The notes below the pieces were generated by a model, which saw nothing but the letters and a program-made list of their open reading frames with translations, had not been told where the DNA came from and ran no database searches. The position numbers were made by a program, and so were the translations under genes. DNA of 64,000 bases from Simmondsia chinensis (lineage: Eukaryota; Streptophyta; Magnoliopsida; Caryophyllales; Simmondsiaceae). Shown here piece after piece: positions 54,537 through 64,000 of the stretch. The DNA is taken from contig JAGTTD010000016.1 in the NCBI GenBank assembly GCA_018398585.1, positions 22,925,212-22,989,211 of the forward strand, given 5' to 3'. Position 1 is the first letter of the stretch. The number at the start of each line of letters is the position of its first letter.

Positions 54537-57415
54537 TCAAGGATTGAAGGTCGGAAATTGTTTGCGAACGAAGGTCCAATCTTCCCAAGTGACGGCGTCT
54601 TCCCCCATGTTTTTCCATCGGACTTGAACTTGCTTGATTTTTCTTTTGTTGCGGTTTACGGTCCGTTGATTGAGAATGTCTTGTGGAGTGACTTCGGTTT
54701 CGTCGTTTTGGTCAATCTGCGGAAGGTCCGAAGTGATGCGTATGTTGTCTCCTACCTTTTTCTTCAATCGGGAAACATGGAAGACTGGATGGATTTTGGA
54801 ACCTTCGGGAAGCTCGAGTTTGTAGGCTACTTCCCCGATCCGGGTTTTAATTCGGTATGGTCCATAGTATCGAGCGGCCAGCTTTAGGTTTCTCCATAAC
54901 GCGACGGAGGTTTGTCGATATGGCTGCAGCTTAAGGTACACCCAGTCACCTACTTCGAATACTCTCTCGGTCCTCCGATGGTCGGCTTGCTGTTTATAGC
55001 GGTGTTGAGCCTCTTTTAAGTTTTCCTTTAATAGGCCAATCAAGTTCTGCCTTTCATTGACAAAGTCCTCCACATCCCCGGAGGTAGAGATGCAAGGGAC
55101 GTCGAGGGCGAGGAACTTGGGTTCATAACCGTAGAGGGCGCGGAACGGGGTCCCTTTCAATGATGAGTGATAGTGGGTGTTGTACCAGAATTCTGCCAAA
55201 GGAAGCCAGGGAGACCACTGTTTCGGTTTATGGAGGGCCATGGCTCGAAGATAACTTTCGAGACACTGATTGACCCATTCGGTTTGTCCGTCGGATTGTG
55301 GATGATAGGCACTACTCATTCTGAGAGCGACCCCGGCTAGGCGCATGAGCTCCTTCCAAAAGAGGCTCTGGAAGGATGCGTCTCGGTCTGAAATAATATC
55401 CTTGGGCAACCCATGAAGTCTGTAGACCTGGTCCACGAACAATTGGGCTACCTTGCTTGCGGTGTACGGATGTGTCAAGGCGATGAAGTGAGCATACTTG
55501 GTAAGTCGGTCCACAACCACCATAATGACATCCTTGCCCCCGGATTTGGGCAAGCCTTCGATGAAGTCCATACTAATACTTTCCCATGCTTGGTTGGGCA
55601 CGGGTAGTGGTTGTAGGAGTCCCGGGTAAGCCACATTTTCATGCTTGGTGCGTTGGCAAGTATCACACTTCTTTACCCATTCTTGGACACTGTCTTTGAG
55701 GTTGGGCCAATAAAACATGCGTTTGACCCTCATTAAGGTGCCAAAGGATCCTGAGTGACCCCCCATGGGAGAGTCGTGAAGTGCTTGTAGGATCTTTTCT
55801 CTCATTCCTCCATCCTTTCCCACATAAAGCCTTCCCTTGTATCGGAGGAGTCCCCCTTCGAAAGAGTAAGGCTTGTTGCTTGTTGGGTCAAGAACAAGTT
55901 GCTCTATTCGTTCGGTGGTATGGGCCTCATCTTCGTAGCTTTGTGAGAGCTCTTGTATCCAAAGGGGAACCGAAGTGGTCATGAAGGCGTAGGCGGCAAC
56001 AGCTTCGTCTTCATCCCGTCTTGAGAGTGCATCGGCAGCTCGGTTTTCGGCTCCCTTGCGATAAAGGATGCTATAATGTAGGCCCATCATCTTCGACATC
56101 CCTTTGAGCTGTAATTGTGTGGTGATCTTTTGCTCGAGTAAGTGACGGAGGCTGGCATGGTCGGTCTTGATGATGAAATGATGGTCCATCAAATAGTGTC
56201 TCCATTTTTCAACTGCCATGAGTACTGCAAGGAGCTCCTTCTCGTAGGCCGAAAGCCCCAAGTGGCGTGGGCTAAGGGCCTTACTGAGGTAGGCGAGGGG
56301 TCGGCCCTCTTGTGATAGGACCGCTCCAATCCCTACCCCGCAAGCATCGGTCTCAAGGACAAAGGGCTTGGAGAAGTAGGGAAGTGCCAGGACCGGGGCG
56401 GTTGTCATGGCCTCCTTCAAGGCCTCGAATGCGTGATCGGCTTTCTCATCCCAAAGAAATCCCCCTTTCTTGAGGAGGTTGGTCAACGGCTTGCTCATGG
56501 TCCCATACCCACGGATGAACTTTCGGTAATATCCGGTGAGTCCCAAGAACCCACGGAGGCTCTTGACATTCTTCGGTCTTGGCCACTTCTTCATGGCCTC
56601 GATCTTGCCTTCTTCGGTTGCGACCCCTTCTCTTGAGATTACGTGTCCCAAGTATTCTACCCGATCTTGGCCGAAGGTACACTTGCTCCGTTTTGCATAG
56701 AGGCGGTGCATACGAAGGGTCTCAAGCACTTCAGTCAAGTGCCTAAGATGTGCGGAAAGGCTCGGGCTATAGACCAAGATGTCGTCAAAGAATACGAGCA
56801 CAAACTCGCGTAGATATGGCTCGAAGACTTCGTTCATCAAGGCTTGGAAGGAGGCGGGGGCGTTAGTGAGTCCGAAAGGCATGACACGGAACTCATAATG
56901 CCCTTGGTGAGTCCGGAAGGCTGTCTTATGCTGGTCTTCTTCACACACTCGGATTTGATGATAACCGGCGCGGAGATCGATCTTGGAAAAAATGGAAGAC
57001 CCCTTGAGCTCATCTAGTAAATCGTCGATGACCGGTATCGGAAACTTATCTTTGATGGTGATGTTGTTGAGTTGCCGATAGTCCACGCAAAAACGGTAGG
57101 ACCCGTCCTTTTGCGGACCAAGAGTACCGGGGAAGCAAATGGGCTTCGGCTCGGTTGGATGATGGAGGCTTCCAACATTTCCTTGACTTGCCTTTCGATC
57201 TCGTTCTTTTGCCCGTGCGGGTAGCGGTAGGGCCTTATGTTCATGGGCTTGGCTTCGGGCAAGGTGGGAATGCGGTGATCATGTGAGCAAGGAGGAGGAA
57301 GGGTCCTCGGTTCCTCAAAAACATCTTGATAGCGGTCGAGGATGCGTTCTATCTCCGGATGAGTGACGGATTTGGAGGCCTCCTCGGCGGTAGCCATAAA
57401 GAGGTGACCCACCAC
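54537..57415 (-). pseudogene. pol: Pol (RT-RNase H-integrase-chromodomain) of the chromovirus, one frameshift
   Basis: The first part (57415-57014 frame, same frame as Gag) contains the RT N-terminus up to SPFASPVLLVRK. A base is missing in an A run near 57105-57110, and the rest continues in another frame from 57086 as 849 open codons. In that ORF, RT has FFDD at 99-102. RNase H has Asp247, Glu283 and Asp309. The integrase zinc finger is H437, H444, C474, C477, and its core Asp507, Asp567, Glu603 shows exact D-35-E spacing. A chromodomain lies at about 798-849 (VTPQDILNQRTV, VQVRWKNMGEDAVTWEDW, RKQFPTFNP, stop). Every catalytic residue I can check is present, so apart from the frameshift and the upstream TAA this Pol looks sound. 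It would copy and integrate the element and could serve related non-autonomous copies. Confidence 0.92.
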
Positions 57416-57478
57416 ATGTCCGGCCTTCTTGAAGAGCTTGGCGAGGCCTTTACCCGAAATTGATTGTAAGGCGGCTTT

Positions 57479-59113
57479 TTAGGATGTGCCTTGTAAGCGG
57501 ACTGCCTTTCCCTCTTTGAAGCAAGCGAACTTGAGGTTGGTGAAGTCGAATGTTACGGGCCCATATCGTTGGAGCCAATCAACCCCAAGGACCATGTCAC
57601 TGCCCCGGAGTTCCAATACCCTCAAGTCATCAACGAACGTTGTGCCTTGGACCTTCCACCTTATGCCCGGGCATTTTTGATAACTAACGAGGCTCTCCCC
57701 GTTTGCCACCGTCACGGTCATGACGACGGTGGGAACGGTTTCGAGCTGAAGCTCCCGGACCACATTAGCGTCTAGGAAGCTATTAGTGGACCCGCTATCG
57801 ATCAAGATATTTACCTCCCGCTTCTTAATCAGGCCTTTCAATCTCAAGGTGTTGTGCGTGACCCGGCCCGAAAGTGCATTTAGGGAAATTTCCATAGCTC
57901 CGTGGTCTTCTCCTTCGGTTTGCTCTTCACCTGCAACTTCCTCTTCTTGGGCTTCGTCTTCGACCTCTTCTCCTTCCATACTTTGTAAGGCCTTCTTACA
58001 GACGTGCCCCGGAAAGTATTTTTCATGGCACTTGTAACATTGGCCCGGCTCTCGTCTTGGGGCGCTGGGACCCGTGTTGCTGCTGCCGCTGGTTTTGGAC
58101 ACGGGCCCGTGGGACTGGGCCCAGCCTTGGGACGCTGCCGAGGACACTGGTCGGCTACTGGAACCCGGTCGGGCACTAAAACTGGGTCGGTTGACGGGTC
58201 TGGCAGCATTCCTGATTTCGGCTACCGCAACCTCTTGGAGTTTGGCCTGTTCAAAGGCCATGCTAAGCTCGGTCGGCCGGCTTGCCTTGACGGATGCTCG
58301 AATGGCGGGCTTAAGTCCGCTAATAAAGCTCGAGACAAAGTATGCCTCGCTCAATGTCGGGTGATGGATAAGCATCCAACTCTTTAATTCTTCAAATTTC
58401 AAAATATAATCTTCTACCGGCCCGTTTTGTGACATCTTGCTAAACTCCTCAACTATGTCTTGGAGTGATCGGTCCCCAAAACGTTTACACAATTCGTCCA
58501 TGAAAAAGGTCCACATCATGTGAGGGTGTCTAAGCTCTCGCCCGTGGAACCAAATGTCCCCGGGTTCATGAAGGTGGCTTGAAGCATATTCAACCCACTC
58601 GGTTTCGGGCACTTGGTACCAACGAAAGTATTTAAGGCACTTACGGATCCAGGCTCTCGGGTTCGTACCTTCAAATCTCGGGATCTCGAGCTTGGGCGCA
58701 TGGGAGGTCCAGGTGCGGTTGCTTCCGTGGCTCCGGTTAAAGTCCCCTTCATCCGTGACTCGCGGTGGGGCCGGGTTATTTCGGAGTTCTGAAGAGTGAA
58801 TTGGAGGCGGTAGGATCCCCTTGCCGGTCCTCGGGTACGTGCCTGACCCTCCTGGCGCGGCATTGTCACGGGCTCCCATGGTTGGTGCCACGGTCTCCAC
58901 CTCGGTCCTCTTTTCCTGGGCCTTCACCAACCGACCCACGGCATCGGTTAGGGCTCTCAGGTCAGCCTTCACGTCCGCCATGTCTGATCTTATCTCGATG
59001 TTGTTTCGGTTTTGTTGCTCCTCCAGTCGGTCCATCCTTTCCTCCAAGCGGACCATCCGATCATCAACGGCGTCGACCCACTCGTTGGTATCGGTGTGAC
59101 CGGTTGAGGACAT
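57479..59113 (-). CDS. gag: Gag-protease of the chromovirus, 544 codons
   Basis: The start MSSTGHTDTNEW at 59113 lies 103 bp inside the primer site, after a poly-T (plus strand) tract. Residues 15-70 form a charged coiled-coil-like segment. Residues 141-300 are the Gag core (APKLEIPRFEGTNPRAWIRKCLKYFRW, then WTFFMDELCKRFGD). A zinc knuckle of the gypsy CX2CX7HXC form uses C359, C362, H370 and C372 (CYKCHEKYFPGHVC), followed by an acidic stretch (382-405). The retropepsin site ILIDSGSTNSFLD has Asp439-Ser440-Gly441. The domain ends about MVLGVDWLQRYGPV. Gag makes the particle and the protease matures it. A TAA (57481-57479) ends the frame, but the same frame continues for about 20 codons into pol, so in relatives this is probably a single polyprotein. 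This part is otherwise intact. Confidence 0.93.
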   Translation of the reverse strand: MSSTGHTDTNEWVDAVDDRMVRLEERMDRLEEQQNRNNIEIRSDMADVKADLRALTDAVGRLVKAQEKRTEVETVAPTMGARDNAAPGGSGTYPRTGKGILPPPIHSSELRNNPAPPRVTDEGDFNRSHGSNRTWTSHAPKLEIPRFEGTNPRAWIRKCLKYFRWYQVPETEWVEYASSHLHEPGDIWFHGRELRHPHMMWTFFMDELCKRFGDRSLQDIVEEFSKMSQNGPVEDYILKFEELKSWMLIHHPTLSEAYFVSSFISGLKPAIRASVKASRPTELSMAFEQAKLQEVAVAEIRNAARPVNRPSFSARPGSSSRPVSSAASQGWAQSHGPVSKTSGSSNTGPSAPRREPGQCYKCHEKYFPGHVCKKALQSMEGEEVEDEAQEEEVAGEEQTEGEDHGAMEISLNALSGRVTHNTLRLKGLIKKREVNILIDSGSTNSFLDANVVRELQLETVPTVVMTVTVANGESLVSYQKCPGIRWKVQGTTFVDDLRVLELRGSDMVLGVDWLQRYGPVTFDFTNLKFACFKEGKAVRLQGTS

Positions 59114-59215
59114 GCTTCTTGTTATAGCCGTTTTTTTTTTTTTTTTTTTTTTTTTGATTCGGTTTTAACCGGATGAGAGAAAAAAGGATAGGTTAAGCCC
59201 TTTTCCGAATCGGAA

Positions 59216-59231
59216 GATGGCTCTGATACCA
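59216..59231 (-). other. Met-tRNA primer binding site of the chromovirus
   Basis: The plus strand GATGGCTCTGATACCA is three bases from the LTR. The same 12-base core recurs 42 bases away inside the LTR. Confidence 0.92.
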
Positions 59232-59234
59232 CTT

Positions 59235-59718
59235 TGTCACAAACCCAAAGGTTGGTGACGAGCTCTGATACCACTTTGTCACGAACCTAGGCCCTTGACT
59301 TGGTTAGAATTTGAGATAGAGGGGAGATTAGATGAGAGTTAGAGGAAGAGAGTAGAAATAGAGAGAGAATTAGAAGAGTTAGAAGAGAGAAGAAGATAGA
59401 ATTAGAAGGGAGAGAGAGAGATGGTTAGGGAGAGAGAAAGATAAGAGGTAAATTTGGTGATTTTCATTGATAACTCAAAGGTTCACATACAAGTGTTTAA
59501 ATAGACAAAATTGGAGGGAAGGAACCTAGACCCTAATACATAGCCTACATCATTACAATTTTGAATTTCCCTTTGCCTCCCTTTCCTCCCTCCTAGCCGG
59601 CTCCCTCCAACCTTTAATTTCAAAAATTCAAACTAATTTATACTTAATTTACATCACATAATCGTTACAAAAAATCAAAAGCAAGAAAATAGCTGTTCGA
59701 CTTCCTCGGGTCGTGACA
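59235..59718 (-). repeat. 5' LTR of the chromovirus
   Basis: This copy carries the same 42-bp extension (59235-59276) with an embedded primer-site sequence at 59262-59273. The minus strand has TCTATTTAAACACTTG as a possible core promoter region near 59490-59505. Confidence 0.93.
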
Positions 59719-60411
59719 GATTCACTGTGGATTCGATGGATCCATAAGATTTATACGAAAAAGGGTGATTTTTGGCAGGTGGATGCAATGACAAATGACT
59801 CTCCTCATTGGAAAACGTTAATAAAATGTCGGGACAGGCTTCTTGCCAAATTTGATTCGATTCAGGAAGTGCGGCGGGCATTGCAGTACTGTGCTCGTGA
59901 AGGTCATTTTAAATGCAGTATGGCCTATCATTTATTGCGAGCCCATCGAGAGGAAAACCACTGGGGGCGCACAATTTGGGGTAAATTATCTCTCCCCAAA
60001 CACAGTTTTGTATTATGGTTAGCTGTATCGGGTGGTTTGTTGACGGAGGATAGATTACAAAGAAGAGGAGTAATGTTAGCTAGTCGTTGTGCTATGGGTA
60101 AAAAAGCTAGTGAATCTATCGAGCATTTGTTTTTTGATTGTGTGTGGACTAGAGAGGTATGGTTCGGTATTAGTAAGTGGAGTGGAATTCGTTACTTCAC
60201 AGACTTTCAGAAATGTTTCGACTGGTTTGGGAAGAAGATTCGGAGTCGACTTTTTGAGTCACATATCAGATGGGCATGTTTAGCTGCGACAATCTACATG
60301 ATTTGGACAACTAGGAACGGGCAAATCTTCAAGGAATTGGACGTGGAACAAGGTTGGGTGATAAGAGAAATTCAAAGATTAGTTTGGTACCGGGTCAATT
60401 TTGTGACTTAG

Positions 60412-61277
60412 TTTTCTTTGAATTTTTTTGGATTTCATTTATTAGATTGATTGGTTTTGGGCGTGGGCCAATATTTTTGATTACCTTTGATACTGTTTGT
60501 ACAGAACCTTTTAATTTATATATGAAAATTGCGATTGCCTTTTAGCAAAAAATAAAAATAAAAATTAGAACTAAAAAATATAATAATTAATAAATATTAC
60601 CCGTACATCGCACGAAACAAAGCTAGTAAAGGTATAATAGCCAACTTATGCCCCAATGATTGGGGATACTTTAGGCCATCCTGAAGTTCCGGATTTGGGG
60701 CATCTTTCCTCATTTTCATTAAATGATCTCATCAACTTAGGAAAATAAAAAAAATAAAGAGGAAAGAAAAGAAATAGTGATCAAATTTTATAAAATTTAA
60801 TTTCTGTAGAAGGACTTTTAAACACCTAACAAATGTGGTGTTATTAACTTGGTAGTACTAAATTTGCATTTCTCTAAAATACAATAATTATGATATTCAT
60901 TTTTTTTTTCTTTTGCTTTGTTAGGGTTTGCTCTAGAGGAAATAAATTCTTATAAAAACTTATATTTTTTAAAAATTTAATTCTTATATTAATTTTGTAG
61001 AAAGTAATATGAAAAATAAAACTTTATAGAATTAGAACTTATATGATTTTCTAATTAGGTAAGTTTATTTCTATATAACAATTTGTTAAAAAAAGCAAAA
61101 GTTCTATAGAACAAAAAACTTAAAATTTCTTAAATTTTTTATTTTATATATTCTATTAATTTTCTAAATCAAATAAAAATACAAATATCCGCTAACCGAT
61201 AATTCTAAAATCAAATCAACCTCACTATGGATATTCAAAAAGGTGATTTTGATTGCTTTACATAAAAAGAATTATCA
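60412..61277. other. LINE 3' end and AT-rich spacer
   Basis: 60412-60570 is the 3' untranslated end of the LINE with an A-rich tail (AAAAAATAAAAATAAAAATT). From there to 61277 the DNA is AT-rich. ATTACCCGTACATCGCACGA near 60596 looks like part of a dispersed repeat. I see no gene. Confidence 0.6.
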
Positions 61278-61286
61278 AATCAAAAT

Positions 61287-62220
61287 GAATAATTTACCAA
61301 AATGGCACATTTGCCAAAAAAAAATTACCAAAATGGCACGGTTGTAAAAATATTTACGAAAATGGCACACTTTACTGTAGCGATATCAACGAACGCCGTT
61401 TCGAATGGCGTCTGATAGGAGGTGAAATTTCGAAGCTTTCGAACTCCGTTAGAAATGGCGTCCGAAAGCCTTCCCTTTCGGACGCCATTTCTAACGGCGT
61501 CCGAAAGGAGAAGCACGTTTTAAGGAGAAGCACACAACTAAAGCCCCATCTTTCTTCTTCTTCCCAAATGGACCCATCTAACGGAAAATTCGACCTCGGC
61601 AATTGGCCAGTTGGGGTTCTCCATTTTCACCACCACTAGAGGCCCCCTATGCTTCTCTTTCTTCTTCCCAAATGGACCCATCTCAGTCCAAGTAAATGGA
61701 TAAAAATGTCTGATAATTGCAAGTGAGTCAACTCTTCATAAAATTTCTTATCAATGTTTTCTCCAATTCTTAGTATTTGACTTGGTATGATTATCCTAGG
61801 TTTTCTCTCTCCCAGTATTCTTTCTTTCCTCTCTCTCTCTTCCCCTTTCCCTTTCTTTCTGTTCTGTTTCTAGTATAGTTTCCATCTCTTTTTCCTTTCA
61901 TAATTTACAATTTTACTATTTCCACAAATCAAAGGCAACTAGGTAATGCATGAAAATAAGTAATAAGCTTCTACAATATTCATAGATGGGTCCATTTGAG
62001 AAGAAGAAGAAAGATGGGGCTTTAGTTGTGTGCTTCTCCTTTCGGACGCCATTTTTAACGGCATCCGAAAGCTTAAAAATTTCAGCTCTCTACCAAACGC
62101 CATTCGAAACGGTGTTCGTTGATATTGCTATAGTAAAATATGTCATTTCATAAATATTTTTACAAGCATGCCATTTTGGTAATTTTTTTTTGGCAAATGT
62201 GTCATTTTGGAAAATTATTC
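61287..62220. mobile_element. Non-autonomous Mutator-like element with long TIRs, 934 bp
   Basis: A perfect 9-bp duplication AATCAAAAT (61278-61286 and 62221-62229) flanks long inverted repeats: 61287-61579 on the left and 61984-62220 on the right. The outer ends read GAATAATTT(A/T)CCAAAATG. Nine-bp duplications with TIRs over 200 bp are typical of plant MULEs. Each TIR contains palindromic TTCGGACGCCATTTCTAACGG-type words; the left TIR has one more such unit than the right. The 400-bp centre has no transposase. It holds a second copy of CTTCTTCCCAAATGGACCCA and CT-rich DNA, and may be captured sequence of unknown origin. Confidence 0.85.
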
Positions 62221-62229
62221 AATCAAAAT

Positions 62230-63072
62230 GCTTTGTCAGGGCTCTATCAACTTTATTAATACTAATGCATGGCAAATTTGGAAGTGACGTCCGACATTGA
62301 AAATAATAGCAATGGTGTTGAATTGGTATCTCTCAAGGATAGATTATTATTTTTTTTTTTTGAACATTAGGATAAATTATAATTTAATACTTTCATACTT
62401 GGCGAAAAATTTTAGAATAATGTTACTCTCTATATTTTAATCAATGCGCCTAAGCACTTAATTTATAGGCAAAAATCTTTCCATTTAATCAAGGACCGAT
62501 TATAGAACATGGGAGAAAAATTCGGCCTCAATTTGGAGACTGGTCGAATATGGAGGAGTAAACACTCTGACTTTGGAAAAGATTGGATTTGAAGATAGTG
62601 AGTATTACACGGTAAAAACACGTATGTTGAGCTTGTAGCCATGAACTTGGGCCTGGAGTGAGGGGCAACGCCTCAAACAAACACTCTCAAGGTTGGTCAA
62701 GGATGACAACTCGAGGCTGCAACCCAAAGATAAGAACTCACCATAAGTTCAATTTCGACAACTTAAAAGACGATGTTTGTAAAAATAAAAAGTCTCGGGG
62801 CAGCGAAGCATGCGTGAAAGCCCAAGGGCAACCTAAGATGAGGGTGGATTAGGTTCTTTCACGATAAAATAAAAATTTTAACTTTAAGAACCAAAATTAA
62901 ATTGAAGAATGCAAAATATAAAATGCAAAGGCAAGAAGAAAAACGATGCACAACAATTTTATAATAGTTCACTTCCAACTTAGAAGCTAGTCCACTTTTC
63001 AAGTGACTACTATTTGCACTTGAGCATTTTACTAAGTTTGGTGATCATTTTAAAACGCCTAAGCTCAGAATT
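62230..63072. other. Unassigned sequence, no supported gene
   Basis: Only short frames occur. The 64-codon ORF at 62658-62852 has no recognisable feature. A segment near 62950-63010 (ATAATAGTTCACTTCCAACTTAGAAGC, given by position only beyond its first bases) resembles a widely dispersed plant repeat type, but I cannot delimit it. Confidence 0.45.
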
Positions 63073-63245
63073 CAACCTTTACAACCGGTCTTTTTATACA
63101 TAGGCTTAAGACCCAACCTTTTACAACCGATTCCTTTGTAACGGTAGGCTCAAGGTCCAACCTTTTACAACCGATCCTTTTATAATAGTAGCCTTAGGAT
63201 CCAACCTTTTTACAACCGATCCTTTTGTACGTAGGCTCAGGACTA
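63073..63245. repeat. 41-44 bp tandem repeat, four units
   Basis: Units beginning CAACCTTT start at 63073, 63114, 63158 and 63202. Each contains TTACAACCGAT or a variant, CCTTTTTGTA-like T runs and TAGGCTCAGGA-like ends. Period 44 bp except the first interval (41 bp). Confidence 0.9.
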
Positions 63246-64000
63246 AAATTTACAAGTTAATAAATTTAAGCAATAAGACTCTCAATCTTTCTAGAGTAAA
63301 TTGAAAATGATCAAACTTAACCAAAGCTAAGAATGTATCAATTAAGCTGAAATAATCAACAATAAAGAGAACTAGTAATTCTTAAGAAAACTTTAAAAAA
63401 AAAAACACGAAATTAAACATTAAATCACAATAAGAGCACAAGAACTTTCAATCAAGAATACTTAAAGAGAATTCGATTACTGAAACCAAAACATTCAAGC
63501 CCTATTTATAGGCAAATAAAAGGCTTAGTGATGTTTGAATGATTTAGGAAAAAAATTAGGAAAGAAATCAAATTCAAAAGTAGCCGTTTGAACCAATCAC
63601 AGAGCTGTGTTTCGACACATAGCTTCTATAATTGGCCGATCCAGCTAATTACAAAATCAACCGTTGTGTGTCCACATATATCCCTTTTCTGTATCGATAC
63701 TCAACATGCCCAGGTGGTTTTTAAAGATTTTGATCATTAGCTTGATTTAGTTACCAATTTTGGCTTATTTTTTGAATGAATAATTTTTCTTAATCAAGCC
63801 AAAATATTATCCTAAAAAATTTCACTTAATCTCATGATTTTGGTCAAGCCTTCGATAAAAGCCAATTTAGAGAATATTTTCATTGAAAAATTAAGGCTAG
63901 GAGTTAAATTGAGTGTTTTTTTCAAAGAAAATTTGGAAAACAAGTTTCAAAATATTTTAAAAATATTTTTGTTAAAGCATCATATATCGATATTGAAATT
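63246..64000 (-). promoter_or_regulatory. Possible LTR or promoter region on the minus strand, runs off the window
   Basis: On the minus strand near 63500 the sequence reads TTGCCTATAAATAGGGC, a good TATA box, with ATTGGTTC about 90 bases upstream (63590-63600) as a CCAAT-type element. The same TATA setting (CCTATAAATA) occurs in the LTRs at 276-7263. Together with the upstream tandem array this suggests an LTR U3/R of an element oriented leftwards, but no second copy is in the window. Confidence 0.35.

Larger units (their letters stand above)
54024..59718 (-). mobile_element. Full-length Ty3/gypsy chromovirus, young (Reina- or Tekay-like)
   Basis: Two 484-bp LTRs (54024-54507 and 59235-59718) differ at about 7 positions by hand count (about 1.5%). 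The duplication GATTC flanks them at 54019-54023 and 59719-59723. Primer site, gag-protease, RT-RNase H-integrase-chromodomain and purine tract are all present in order on the minus strand. Total length 5.7 kb and short LTRs fit the smaller chromovirus clades; I do not decide the clade. Two lesions interrupt the single frame: a TAA at 57481-57479 and a one-base loss near 57105-57110. It is inserted in frame into a LINE fragment. Confidence 0.96.
53927..60411 (+). pseudogene. LINE ORF2 C-terminal fragment with zf-RVT, split by the chromovirus
   Basis: The left piece (53927-54023) encodes KISYAGRRELVNSVL, the conserved segment after the RT palm of plant LINEs, then jumps directly to LWLVQEKKDSLW. 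The usual 100 or so residues between are missing, so there is an internal deletion. The right piece (59724-60411) continues in the same frame after removing the chromovirus and one copy of GATTC: IRWIHKIYTKKGDFWQV, then the zinc-binding RT domain (IWGKLSLPKHSFVLWL, the RRGVMLASRCAMGKK region and ESIEHLFFDCVWTREVWFG), with the stop at 60409-60411. In zf-RVT a second Cys is usual where MGK stands here. A (T)ATATGAAAATTGCG 3' tail and A-rich end follow at 60520-60570. It is 5'-truncated and not functional. Confidence 0.85.

Noticed and set aside
54531..54887. 118-codon plus-strand ORF
   Set aside because: It is antisense to the chromodomain and integrase end of pol and has no independent support.
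61372..61602. 76- and 63-codon minus-strand ORFs in the MULE
   Set aside because: They are made by the palindromic TIR units and have no link to a transposase.

Overview
The window is a plant nuclear, repeat-dense segment, most likely from a dicot. The evidence is wall-to-wall LTR retrotransposons of typical plant layout (Ty3/gypsy chromoviruses with Met-type primer sites, an Athila/Tat-like Gag-protease element, Ty1/copia elements), plant-type hAT and Mutator-like non-autonomous DNA elements, Au-like SINE 3' ends with TTG tails, and a LINE with a zf-RVT domain. I found no convincing host gene, rRNA, tRNA or CRISPR. Every protein I could recognise belongs to a transposable element. The sequence alone does not let me name the species.

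Layout, left to right. 3-140 is the chromodomain end of a plus-strand chromovirus pol, followed by its 3' LTR (170-7625). That LTR is split by a minus-strand Gag-protease element (276-7263, TSD GGCCA). A hAT-type element (7648-8594, TSD CATATAAT) comes next. A degraded minus-strand copia element fills 9472-21688 (TSD ATACC); its left LTR is split by a 6.25-kb non-coding LARD-like element (9554-15805, TSD ACAAG). From 22402 to 39655 lies a very large minus-strand, apparently non-coding LTR element carrying two minisatellite-like arrays and a SINE. It hosts a plus-strand copia element (29537-34503, TSD TATTC) and a solo LTR (34765-38867, TSD GGAAC). The solo LTR in turn hosts a hAT MITE (35053-35481) and a rearranged non-autonomous chromovirus cluster (36175-38768, flanks TCTTT).

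Further right, 41495-46671 is a decayed minus-strand gypsy element whose reading frame runs into its 3' LTR, which also contains an 86-bp LINE tail with a 19-bp TSD. 47694-51396 (TSD TAATC) is a non-autonomous gypsy element with a gag-like frame followed by a long unrecognised coding region instead of pol. 54024-59718 (TSD GATTC) is the youngest-looking element: a minus-strand chromovirus with nearly identical 484-bp LTRs, inserted in frame into a LINE ORF2 fragment. 61287-62220 is a Mutator-like element with long terminal inverted repeats and a 9-bp TSD. The right end contains a 44-bp tandem array and promoter-like sequence, possibly another LTR leaving the window.

How the parts relate. Several elements cannot move by themselves (276-7263, 9554-15805, 22402-39655, 36731-38768, 47694-51396) and would need Gag-Pol in trans. 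The 36731-38768 element shares the start of its Gag and its TGTCAC...GTGACA ends with the coding-competent-looking 54024-59718 family, so a helper/parasite pair is plausible. That pairing is inference. The nesting order gives a relative chronology. All coordinates were read by eye from the sequence; divergence values are rough hand counts.
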